Of a stretch of 64,000 nucleotides of DNA, positions 1 through 7,629 are shown piece by piece. The notes below the pieces were generated by a model. The model did no database searches and was not told the DNA's origin. It saw only the letters and a list, made by a program, of their open reading frames with translations. The number at the start of each line of letters is the position of its first letter. The stretch's first letter is position 1. Source of the DNA: Streptomyces pyxinicus (GTDB lineage: Bacteria > Actinomycetota > Actinomycetes > Streptomycetales > Streptomycetaceae); the NCBI RefSeq assembly GCF_024753135.1, contig NZ_JANUGP010000033.1, positions 1-64,000 on the forward strand, read 5' to 3'. The position numbers and the translations under genes were made by a program.

Positions 1-34
1 GCCCCGGTCCGACCCGCCGATGTCACACCCGTAC

Positions 35-712
35 TCAGCGGGCCGCGTTCACCTTGGCCAGCGCCTTGGCGAGGCCGTTGGCCCACAGCTGGTTGACGCG
101 GGAGCGCTCGGCGGCGTTCGGGTACCGGTTGGTGCAGGACGTGCCCGGGCCGCCACCCGACATCAGCTCGCTGCACGGACCGCTGTAGTGGTCCGGCAGC
201 CCCAGCACATGGCCGGTCTCGTGGGCGGTCACCCGGATCGAGTCGTACTGCCGGTTCTGCGCGTAGTCCAGGAAGATGTAGCCGCTGCCGTGGCCATCGG
301 TGGAGGCGTACGAACCACGCGAGTCGTTGCCCTCGTAGTACGAGAAGTCGGCGCCGCCCGACGTCGCCGCGAGCTTGACGTTGGACACCGAGCTGTTCCA
401 GATGGACGCGGCGCTCGATATCTGGGAGCGGAAGCTCGGGGCCTGCCCGACGTTGTAGTAGACGGTCACCACCTTCAGCGACGGGTGCTCGGCCTGCCGC
501 TCGGCGACCTTGGCCAGCACCGCGTCGAAGAACGCCTTGCTGCCGGCGCCGTCGGCCTTGCCGACGTAGCCGGCGGCCGGAGACTTCGCGGTGTCCTGCG
601 CGCTCGCCGGGCCCGCGGTGCCGAGCGCGGCGGAGGCCAGACCGAGACCGAGCGCGAGGGCCACCAGTCTCCTGGAGTTCTTCGTCCTGGTGCTCAGACG
701 ACACGATGACAT
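35..712 (-). CDS. snpA: Snapalysin, secreted M7 zinc metalloprotease
   Basis: Small extracellular neutral metalloprotease of 225 residues, the usual length for a snapalysin precursor. A basic, hydrophobic signal peptide (about residues 10-38, ending near AQDTA) precedes a short propeptide. The zinc site HETGHVLGLPD lies at about residues 164-174; His164 and His168 with Asp174 as third ligand is the snapalysin pattern, and Glu165 is the catalytic base. The ATG at 710-712 is chosen because the signal peptide follows directly. It faces a LysR gene across an 185-base gap, the arrangement known for snpA/snpR in streptomycetes, so activation by that regulator is likely. Confidence 0.93.
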   Translation of the reverse strand: MSSCRLSTRTKNSRRLVALALGLGLASAALGTAGPASAQDTAKSPAAGYVGKADGAGSKAFFDAVLAKVAERQAEHPSLKVVTVYYNVGQAPSFRSQISSAASIWNSSVSNVKLAATSGGADFSYYEGNDSRGSYASTDGHGSGYIFLDYAQNRQYDSIRVTAHETGHVLGLPDHYSGPCSELMSGGGPGTSCTNRYPNAAERSRVNQLWANGLAKALAKVNAAR

Positions 713-805
713 GTGGGGGGCTCCTACTCGTCCAGTGGGGGTGGAACGATCGGTTGCCAGTGAGTCTCGGGCAGACCAACGGGCCTGGGGATGATGGCAA
801 CCGGG

Positions 806-822
806 GATAGCTCCGGGCTATC
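806..822. promoter_or_regulatory. Likely LysR operator (GATAGC-N5-GCTATC)
   Basis: A perfect inverted repeat with 6-base arms and a 5-base spacer lies midway between the divergent snapalysin and LysR genes. It contains the T-N11-A core typical of LysR sites. A second, wider inverted repeat (GGTTGCC at 752-758 and GGCAACC at 796-802) flanks it toward snpA. That the LysR protein binds here is inferred from the arrangement. Confidence 0.65.
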
Positions 823-897
823 GGGGCCCGACTCGCCCGATTTCCTTGCCCCTTGAACATCTGGTGCCGTGCGGCGGGCCGCCCTACGCTCCCCTCC

Positions 898-1836
898 ATG
901 GAGTTGGAGGTGAGACACCTGCGCGTCCTGTGCGCCATCGCGGACACCGGCAGCCTGCACAGGGCGGCCCGTGAACTGGGCATGGCCCAGCCCTCGTTGA
1001 GCACCCAGCTGCGGCGCATCGAGAACACCCTCGGTGCCCCGCTCTTCCTGCGCGCCCGGACCGGGTGCCGCCCCACCCCGCTGGGCCTCGCGGTGCTGAG
1101 CCGGGCCAGGCCGCTGGTCGCGGAGTTCGCCGCGCTCGTCACCGAGACCCGGGCGGCGGCGGCCCGCGCCGCCGGCGGTTTCCAGCTCCGCCTGGGCGCC
1201 ACCGCCAGCCGTGCCATCCCCGGCTGGCTCGGCCGGCTGCGCGGGCGGGTGCCCCCCGTCGAGCCGTCCCTCCAGATGAGCGTGTCCGCCAACTCCCTGC
1301 TGGCGATGGTCGCCGAGGGCCGCCTCGACATGGCCTTCGTGCACGAGGTCGAGGGCACCCCGCTGCGCGTCCCGCCCGGGCTGCGCGCCCGGGTGCTCGT
1401 CGAGCGGGAACCCCAGTTCGTCACGCTCGCCGCCGACCATCCGGCGGCCTCCCGGCGCCAGGTGCGGCTGGCCGACCTGGCCGGCGAACGCTGGATGGTC
1501 GACTCCACCGTCGACGGCGAGTGGGACGCCCTGTGCCGGGTGCTGCGCGCGGCGGGCCTGGAGGCGCAGATGCTGCACGGCGACTACCTCACCGCGTACT
1601 CGCTGGCCGCCACCGGCGAGGTGGTCACCGTCAGCCAGCCCACCGCCCACCCCCGCCCCGACCTCGCGATCCGCCCCCTGGAGGGCGACCCGATAGGGGT
1701 ACGGCTCCTGCTGGCGGCCCGCACGGAAACCGAGTTGGACGAGGTGTACCCGGAACTGGAGGAGTCCTACTGGGCGGTGGCCCGCGAGGCCCCGGCCTAC
1801 CTGGAGTGGCTGGGTCGCGCGGCTCCCTCTGCCTGA
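898..1836 (+). CDS. LysR-family transcriptional regulator (SnpR-like)
   Basis: 312-residue regulator. The N-terminal winged helix-turn-helix covers about residues 1-60 (LRVLCAIADTGSLHRAARE then QPSLSTQLRRIE), followed by a LysR substrate-binding domain. The ATG at 898 is preferred over an upstream in-frame start at 853 because family alignment begins at MELEVRHLRVL. It is transcribed divergently from the snapalysin gene and is presumably its activator; in known systems such regulators also autoregulate through the shared intergenic operator. The effector cannot be read from the sequence. Confidence 0.88.
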   Translation: MELEVRHLRVLCAIADTGSLHRAARELGMAQPSLSTQLRRIENTLGAPLFLRARTGCRPTPLGLAVLSRARPLVAEFAALVTETRAAAARAAGGFQLRLGATASRAIPGWLGRLRGRVPPVEPSLQMSVSANSLLAMVAEGRLDMAFVHEVEGTPLRVPPGLRARVLVEREPQFVTLAADHPAASRRQVRLADLAGERWMVDSTVDGEWDALCRVLRAAGLEAQMLHGDYLTAYSLAATGEVVTVSQPTAHPRPDLAIRPLEGDPIGVRLLLAARTETELDEVYPELEESYWAVAREAPAYLEWLGRAAPSA

Positions 1837-1843
1837 CGCGCCG

Positions 1844-3832
1844 TCACAGTCCGGTGGGGCAGAGCCGCTTGGCGTGACCGCCCTGGACCACCGCGTCGAC
1901 GCAGCCGCCGGGCAGCCCCTTGCGTGCCGTGGCGGAGAAGTTGGCGGTCACGGTGAGCTTCCCGTCCCCGAACGTCGTGCGCTGCACCAGGCCGTCCGCG
2001 GTGAGCCGGCGGAAGTCCGTCATCGGCTCGGTCGCCGCGGCCTTGTGCAGGGGCTCGAAGTACTGCTGCAAGGCGGCGATCGCCGTGCCGTGCCGGTCGA
2101 GTTCGTCCTGGTCCAGCACGAGGTTCAGCGGCACGTTGTAGAGCATCGCCAGCAGCGCGCGGGTCCGGCTCTGCTCCGGGAGCTTCGACCACGACAGCTC
2201 CCAGCGCTCGGTGCTGATCACCGAGTCGTGCAGCACCGTCTGGTAGAGCGGCACCCGGTACCGGGGGTCGTACATCGCCTTGGCGACGTCGGCGGGGAGC
2301 CGGGCCGGCTTGAAGAAGACGCCCGGCGCGCCGGCGGGCGCGTAGCCGCCCCAGTTCGCGCGGTCCCGCTCCAGCGTCCACAGGCGGTCGTCGGCCGGGG
2401 TGCCGGAGCCGTGGCTGAAGGACAGGACTCCGTTCGCCCACGAGCCCGCGCTCTCCGAGCCGAGCACCAGCTTCCGCTTCCCGGACAGCCACGCCATGCG
2501 CTTCAGCCGGTTCTCGCGGTCCTGTGCCCGGGTCATCGGGTGCGCGGGGCTGTGGTCGGTGAACAGCTCGCCCGCCGCGTCGACGTCCAGGAAGTAGCTG
2601 TCGGCGCCGTTCGCGGTCATCTCGTCCGTCCGGTCGGCGAGCAGGTGCCGGGTGGGCTCCGCGCGCCGCAGCGCCTGCGAGCTGACGTAGCAGCCGCGCC
2701 CGCCGAAGCCGGTGACCGGCTTGCCGTCGGCGTCGTGCACACACGCGTCCTGCCACACCGGGGCCGGCCACTTCGACACGGAGGTGTCGGCCGTCTCGGG
2801 GTCCTGCGCGTTGGCCCAGGAGTCGTAAGGACCGACGAGATAGCCGGACCGCTCCGCGGCGCGTATGGCCTCGGCGCTCATGGGGGAGCCGTCGGCGTCG
2901 TAACCGAGCCACATGCGGTCGATGCCGAGCTGCCGCAGCCGTCGTACGCCCTCGGCGGTGCGGGCCTGGCCCCAGGTGTAGGCGTGGAAGGCGCCGATCA
3001 GCTTGCCCGCCTCGGGGTTGCGGGCGATCTTCGTGCGCAGGGTGGTGATGCCGCCGTGGTCCTGGAGCCAGGCGCGGTAGTCCCGGGCCGCGGCCACCGG
3101 GGAGCCGTCGGTGAGCGCGAACGTCACCCGGTAGTCGGAGGTGTCCTCGTGAGGCGAGAACGCGTGCGCGGTCTCGGTGTGCAGCCGGCCCTTGGTGGAG
3201 ACGAACTTCAGGGTGGTGCCGATGTCGGACTCGGCGATGTAGCTCGCGCCGTGCCGCCCGGACTGGCTGGTGCCCCAGAACGGCATGGTGAGACCGTCGA
3301 CCAGGCCCGCCTCGGAGCCCGCGAGCCCGGCCCGCGCCGAGTTCCACCACCGGTCGGCGACCGGCACCGCGAGCCCTTCGCCGCGCGGCACCTGGAGTTC
3401 CCTCGTGGCCGGGTCGGTGGCGGTGACGGGCCAGGCGAGGGTGTCCGTGCGGTCGGAGCGCACGGACACCGCCAGCCGTCCGTCCCGGGCCGCCGCGGTG
3501 ACGGTCAGGCCCCGCTGCGGGTACCGCCAGGTGGCCGCGCCGCCGGACACCGACACCCGGCCGGCGGGGCCGAGCCGGCCGGCCGCGGGCCCGGACAGCT
3601 GCCAGCCCCGGCCGTCGTCGGCCCGGGCGCGCACGGCCAGTGACGCGGTGTCCACGACGGCGCGGCCTCCGGTCACGAGCACGGTCACCGTGCCGCCACC
3701 CGCCTCGACGCCCGTACGAGGCCCGGGGCCCGTGCCGAACGCGGTGGCCGTGCCGACCACGCCGAGCACCGCGAGCGCGCCGCCCAGGGCGAGCGCCTTC
3801 TTCCTGGTCTTCCTGATCTTCCTCGACTTCAT
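1844..3832 (-). CDS. Secreted glycoside hydrolase-like protein
   Basis: 662-residue protein with a lysine/arginine-rich start and a hydrophobic segment (about residues 12-32), so exported or membrane-anchored. About 200 residues of beta-rich sequence precede a region with the look of a TIM-barrel glycosidase. Candidate acidic catalytic positions are the Asp residues of SYFLDVDAAG (about residues 410-420) and the Glu of LVLGSESAG. The layout recalls GH101/GH129-type enzymes, but I cannot fix the family. It lies 58 bases downstream of the histidine kinase on the same strand, so it may be co-transcribed with or controlled by that two-component system. The substrate is unknown. Confidence 0.6.
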   Translation of the reverse strand: MKSRKIRKTRKKALALGGALAVLGVVGTATAFGTGPGPRTGVEAGGGTVTVLVTGGRAVVDTASLAVRARADDGRGWQLSGPAAGRLGPAGRVSVSGGAATWRYPQRGLTVTAAARDGRLAVSVRSDRTDTLAWPVTATDPATRELQVPRGEGLAVPVADRWWNSARAGLAGSEAGLVDGLTMPFWGTSQSGRHGASYIAESDIGTTLKFVSTKGRLHTETAHAFSPHEDTSDYRVTFALTDGSPVAAARDYRAWLQDHGGITTLRTKIARNPEAGKLIGAFHAYTWGQARTAEGVRRLRQLGIDRMWLGYDADGSPMSAEAIRAAERSGYLVGPYDSWANAQDPETADTSVSKWPAPVWQDACVHDADGKPVTGFGGRGCYVSSQALRRAEPTRHLLADRTDEMTANGADSYFLDVDAAGELFTDHSPAHPMTRAQDRENRLKRMAWLSGKRKLVLGSESAGSWANGVLSFSHGSGTPADDRLWTLERDRANWGGYAPAGAPGVFFKPARLPADVAKAMYDPRYRVPLYQTVLHDSVISTERWELSWSKLPEQSRTRALLAMLYNVPLNLVLDQDELDRHGTAIAALQQYFEPLHKAAATEPMTDFRRLTADGLVQRTTFGDGKLTVTANFSATARKGLPGGCVDAVVQGGHAKRLCPTGL

Positions 3833-3890
3833 GGTCGGTCACTGTCGTGACGTGGGATAAGAGAGATATGAGAAACGCGGGACGAGAGAG

Positions 3891-5279
3891 TCAGGAGAAC
3901 CGGAGCCGGAAGACGGCCCCGCCGCCCGGCGCGTGCCCGGCAGTCAGCTCGGCCCGGTGCGCGCGGGCGATCTGGCGGGCCATGGCCAGCCCCAGCCCCG
4001 AGCCCGGCAGGGCGCGTGCCGCACGGGCGCGGTAGAACCGGTCGAAGACGTGCGGCAGGTCCTCCTCGGCGATGCCCGGACCGTGGTCGCGGACCTCGGC
4101 CGTCAGCCGCCCCGCCGCGCCGGTGAGCGTGACCTGGACGGGGCGTCCGGCCGGGCTGAACTTGGCCGCGTTGTCGAGCAGGCAGGACAGCAGCCGGGAG
4201 AGCCGGGCCGGCACCCCGGCGACCGTCGCGGTACGGGCGTCGGGGGCGATGTCCAGGGTGAAGGGCACATGCGGCCAGTGGTCGCGGGCCGCGTCCACGG
4301 CGTGCGTGACCACCGCCGCCAGCTCGACGTCCTCCACGAGGGGATCCGGCTCCTCCTCGCGCGCCAGCTCGATCAGGTCGTTGACCAGCACGGTCACCTC
4401 GCGCAGTTGGCGGCCCAGCGCGCCGGCCGCCCGGTCCCGCTGCGCCTCGGTCAACCGGTCCGCGCGGGCGAGCAGTTCGGCGTTGGTACGCAGCGCGGTC
4501 AGCGGGGTGCGCAGCTCGTGGGAGGCGTCCGCGACCAGCCGGCGCTGGGCGGTCACGGACTTCTCCAGCTCCGCCAGCATGGTGTTGAAGGACCCGGCGA
4601 GCCGGGTGATCTCGTCCTCGCGGCGCGGCCGCCCGGCCGGCAGCTCGATCCGGTGCCGGGCGTCCCGGGTGGCCGCGATGCGCTCGGCGGTCGCGGTGAG
4701 CCGGGCGACCGGTGCCAGACCGGTCCGGGAGACCCAGAAGCCGAGCAGCCCGGCCAGCGCCACCCCGCCCGCGCCCACGGCGGCGAGCAGCCCGGCGGCC
4801 CGCCGTACGCCCTGGTCGACGGTGTCGGCCCGCACGGCGACCTGGACGGCCCGGCCGCCGCCCAGGGAGGTGGTGAGCATCCGGGCGCGGTGCCCGGCGA
4901 GCCGGATCTCGCTGAGGTACGGGCCGCGCGCGCCGGCCGCGACCTGGCGGGTGGCGGCGGTGACGGGCAGGAGATAGGGGGTGGCCGGGTCGTCGCCGGG
5001 GCGGGCGGGCACGAGCTGGGTGCAGGCCGGGGCGGCGAGGTAGCGGCACTCGCCCTGGACGACGCCGGGGGGTTCGTGCCGGTACTGCTGGGCGGCCAGG
5101 CGCGCGGACTGGGTCAGGTGCAGGTCCAGCTGGTGCAGCAACTGGTGCCGGATGACGAGGAACGCGGCGCCGCACACGCCGAGCACGACGACGGCCACGG
5201 CGGCGGAGGCGGCGAGGGTCAGCCGGGTGCGCAGCCGGTGCCGGGGCCACCGGGCACCGGCCGGGGACCGGCGCGTCAC
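3891..5279 (-). CDS. Two-component sensor histidine kinase
   Basis: 462-residue membrane sensor kinase. Transmembrane helix 1 is at about residues 15-38. An extracytoplasmic sensor region of about 130 residues with two cysteines, transmembrane helix 2 (about 165-190) and a HAMP linker follow. The phospho-acceptor His254 is in DASHELRTPLTALR, and the C-terminal ATPase domain carries the N box (LLDNAAKFSP), DHGPGIAEED, and GSGLGLAMARQI. The GTG start at 5277-5279 overlaps the TGA of the upstream response regulator (GTGA), showing translational coupling. The architecture resembles MprB-type envelope-stress kinases. The signal is unknown. Confidence 0.9.
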   Translation of the reverse strand: MTRRSPAGARWPRHRLRTRLTLAASAAVAVVVLGVCGAAFLVIRHQLLHQLDLHLTQSARLAAQQYRHEPPGVVQGECRYLAAPACTQLVPARPGDDPATPYLLPVTAATRQVAAGARGPYLSEIRLAGHRARMLTTSLGGGRAVQVAVRADTVDQGVRRAAGLLAAVGAGGVALAGLLGFWVSRTGLAPVARLTATAERIAATRDARHRIELPAGRPRREDEITRLAGSFNTMLAELEKSVTAQRRLVADASHELRTPLTALRTNAELLARADRLTEAQRDRAAGALGRQLREVTVLVNDLIELAREEEPDPLVEDVELAAVVTHAVDAARDHWPHVPFTLDIAPDARTATVAGVPARLSRLLSCLLDNAAKFSPAGRPVQVTLTGAAGRLTAEVRDHGPGIAEEDLPHVFDRFYRARAARALPGSGLGLAMARQIARAHRAELTAGHAPGGGAVFRLRFS

Positions 5280-5983
5280 GGCAGGTCCAGCCGGTAGCCG
5301 ACGCCGTGCACGGTGTGCACCAGCCGTGGCTCGCCCCCGGCCTCCAGCTTGCGCCGCAGATAACCGACGTACACCGCGAGGGAGTTGGACTCCGGGCCGA
5401 AGTCGCAGCCCCACACCCGCTCCAGGATCACCGACCTCGGCAGCGCCTGGCCGGGATGCCGGAGCAACAGCTCCAGCAGGGCGAACTCGGTACGGCTGAA
5501 CTCCACGGCACGCGAGCCGCGCCGCCCGCCGCGGGTGACCGGGTCGACCACGAGGTCGGCGAAGGACAGCTCCGCCCGATCGGCCGCCTCGGGCGCGGCC
5601 CGGCGCAGCAGGGCCCGCACCCGCGCCACCAGCTCGTCCAGGGCGAAGGGCTTGACCAGGTAGTCGTCGGCGCCCGCGTCGAGGCCGTCCACCCGCTCGC
5701 GCACCGAGCCCAGGGCGGTCAGCACCAGCACCGGCGTCCGGTCGCCCAGGTCCCGCAGCCGCCGGCACACCGCCAAGCCGTCCAGACCCGGCAGCATCAC
5801 GTCCAGCACCAGCGCGTCGGGCTCCCAGGCGGCGACGGCGGCCAGCGCACCGAGCCCGTCCTCGGCGCCGCGCACCTCGTACCCCTCCACCGCGAGGCCG
5901 TCCGCCACCGCGTCCCGCACCTCGGGTTCGTCGTCGACCACCAGGATCCTCGGCGGCCCGCTCCGCTCACCAGCACTGTTCAT
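5276..5983 (-). CDS. OmpR-family response regulator
   Basis: 235 residues. The receiver domain covers about residues 10-125, with the acidic pocket (VVDDEPEV), the phospho-accepting Asp in ALVLDVMLPG and the conserved Lys in YLVKPFALDEL. A C-terminal winged-helix DNA-binding domain (about 140-232) contains VEFSRTEFALLELLLRHPG and VYVGYLRRKLE. The ATG at 5981-5983 is chosen because the receiver fold starts soon after it; an in-frame start at 6100 would add an unstructured extension. It forms an operon with the downstream kinase. Targets are not visible, though the glycosidase-like gene is next in line. Confidence 0.92.
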   Translation of the reverse strand: MNSAGERSGPPRILVVDDEPEVRDAVADGLAVEGYEVRGAEDGLGALAAVAAWEPDALVLDVMLPGLDGLAVCRRLRDLGDRTPVLVLTALGSVRERVDGLDAGADDYLVKPFALDELVARVRALLRRAAPEAADRAELSFADLVVDPVTRGGRRGSRAVEFSRTEFALLELLLRHPGQALPRSVILERVWGCDFGPESNSLAVYVGYLRRKLEAGGEPRLVHTVHGVGYRLDLP

Positions 5984-6128
5984 ACGGGACAGCCTGCCAA
6001 AGACCGTCCCGCGGACCGCGCACCGAAGACCGTCCCGTGCGCCAACACCCTTGCCGGGCACGGAGAACCGTGTGTCACACTCGATCATCGTCACCACCAC
6101 AGGTCAACGACGCGCGACGGAGTCCGCC

Positions 6129-6917
6129 ATGACGCCTGGCACACCCGCTCCCCGGCAGATCGACACGAGCACCGCCCACCCGGCGCGCGTGTACGACTGG
6201 CTGCTGGGCGGCAAGGACAACTACCCGGTGGACGAGGCGGTGGGAGAGCGGCTGCCCCCCGAGGCCCGCGACGCCGCCCGGCAGAACCGCGCCTTCATGA
6301 ACCGCGCGGTCGCCTGGCTCGCCGGGCAGGGCGTCGACCAGTTCCTGGACATCGGCACGGGCATCCCCACCGAGCCCAACCTGCACCAGATCGTCCAGCG
6401 CGTCGTGCCGACGGCCCGGGTCGTCTACACCGACAACGACCCGATCGTGCTGCGGCACGCGGAGGCCCTGCTCGTGGGCCGCCCCGAGGGCGTCACGGAC
6501 TATGTGGAGGCCGACGTCCGCGACCCGGCCGAGATCATCCGGCACGCGCGGGAGATCCTCGACTTCGAACGGCCCATCGCGCTGTCCCTGATCGCGCTGA
6601 TGCACTTCATCGCCGACGACCAGAACCCGCACGGGCTGGTCCGGGACCTGCTGGCCGGCCTGCCCTCCGGCAGCTATCTGGTGCTGTCGCACGCCGCGTC
6701 CGACATCTTCCCGGACCTCGCCGAGCAGGTCACCGCCGAATACGCCAAGGGCGGCATCCGGCTCGGCTTCCGCACCCGCGCCGGTGTCCTGAGCTTCTTC
6801 GAGGGCCTGGAGCTGGTCGAGCCGGGCCTGGTGACCGCGCCGGAGTGGTTCAAGGACGGCCCCGCGCCCGAGCCCGAGGGCAGCGGCATCTACACGGCCG
6901 TCGCCCGCATCCCCTGA
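6129..6917 (+). CDS. SAM-dependent methyltransferase (DUF574/Methyltransf_19 type)
   Basis: 262-residue protein of the actinobacterial S-adenosylmethionine methyltransferase family marked by the N-terminal signature ARVYDWLLGGKDNYPVD. The motif FLDIGTGIPTEPN forms the nucleotide-binding loop, VVYTDNDPIVL is the acidic strand end that binds the ribose, and IALSLIALMHFI follows. The ATG at 6129 places the family signature near the N-terminus; an earlier in-frame start at 6051 would add 26 residues of low-complexity sequence. It is divergent from the response regulator. These proteins occur in many copies per streptomycete genome and their substrates are largely unknown. Confidence 0.88.
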   Translation: MTPGTPAPRQIDTSTAHPARVYDWLLGGKDNYPVDEAVGERLPPEARDAARQNRAFMNRAVAWLAGQGVDQFLDIGTGIPTEPNLHQIVQRVVPTARVVYTDNDPIVLRHAEALLVGRPEGVTDYVEADVRDPAEIIRHAREILDFERPIALSLIALMHFIADDQNPHGLVRDLLAGLPSGSYLVLSHAASDIFPDLAEQVTAEYAKGGIRLGFRTRAGVLSFFEGLELVEPGLVTAPEWFKDGPAPEPEGSGIYTAVARIP

Positions 6918-6964
6918 CCGCCCCCGGTGCCCCCGAGACTCCCGGGGGCGCCGGAGGCGGTCAG
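6914..6964. terminator. Bidirectional hairpin terminator
   Basis: Outer arms of 9 bases (CTGACCGCC and GGCGGTCAG) enclose an inner GCCCCCG/CGGGGGC stem with a 7-base loop. The structure overlaps the stop codons of the convergent methyltransferase and TetR genes, so it can serve both directions. Confidence 0.75.
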
Positions 6965-7557
6965 CCGCCGCCGAGCGCGGTGAGCAGCCGCGCGCAGCGC
7001 TCCGCCATCGCCGCCGCGCTCTGCTCCGGGTGCTCCGCCCACCAGCGCATGACGGCGGTCACCGTGTACTGCCAGATCTCGTTCAGGAGTTGGTGGTCGA
7101 GCGGATCCGCGTGCCCGGCCCGGTCGAGGAGCCGCGCGGCCCCCGCCGCCCCCATCTCCGCCAGCCGCTCGCGGTACTGCCGGACCGCCTCCCCGGCGGC
7201 GCCCGCCCAGGGCGGCGCCGGGTCGTAGAGCACGGACCAGGCGTACGGGCACTGTTCGACCGCCGTGAACAGCGCGGACAGGGTGTCCAGCGCGTGCCCG
7301 GTCGAACCGCTGCGGGCCCGGGCCCCCGCCACCGCGTCCACCAGCAGGGCGCCGACCCGCTGGACGCAGGCCAGATAGAGCCCGTCCTTCGCGTCGAAGT
7401 AGCTGTAGACCAGCGGCTTCGAGATGCCCGCGCGCCGCGCGACGGCGGTCACGGAGACACCCGCGTACCCGTGCCGCCCGAACTCCTCGACGGCCACGTC
7501 CACGATCTGCCGCTCCCGGTCGGCCCGGGAGACTCCCTTGGTTCCGGCCTTGCCCAT
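6961..7557 (-). CDS. TetR-family transcriptional regulator
   Basis: 198 residues. The N-terminal helix-turn-helix (about residues 12-58) contains RQIVDVAVEEFGRHGY, ARRAGISKPLVYSYFDAKDG. The C-terminal ligand domain is not diagnostic. The ATG at 7555-7557 is taken in preference to a start three codons earlier. It is divergent from the FAD-linked oxidase across 72 bases that hold a 29-base imperfect palindrome, so it probably represses itself and that gene. The effector is unknown. Confidence 0.88.
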   Translation of the reverse strand: MGKAGTKGVSRADRERQIVDVAVEEFGRHGYAGVSVTAVARRAGISKPLVYSYFDAKDGLYLACVQRVGALLVDAVAGARARSGSTGHALDTLSALFTAVEQCPYAWSVLYDPAPPWAGAAGEAVRQYRERLAEMGAAGAARLLDRAGHADPLDHQLLNEIWQYTVTAVMRWWAEHPEQSAAAMAERCARLLTALGGG

Positions 7558-7580
7558 GCGGCACACTCTAGCCCACCATG

Positions 7581-7609
7581 TGACCGGCAGGTAATTTACC
7601 CATCAGTCA
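7581..7609. promoter_or_regulatory. Likely TetR operator
   Basis: Imperfect 29-base palindrome centred on base 7595. The core GGTAATTTACC (7590-7600) is perfect around its central base, and the outer TGAC/GTCA ends also match; 10 of 14 positions per arm pair. It sits between the divergent TetR and oxidase genes. Confidence 0.6.
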
Positions 7610-7629
7610 ATTCGGGGGAGCGTACGGTC

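Noticed and set aside
3829..5250. Long open frames opposite or overlapping the kinase and glycosidase genes
   Set aside because: They are GC-skew shadows rich in Arg, Pro and Gly with no domain features; the same holds for the other long overlapping frames in the window.
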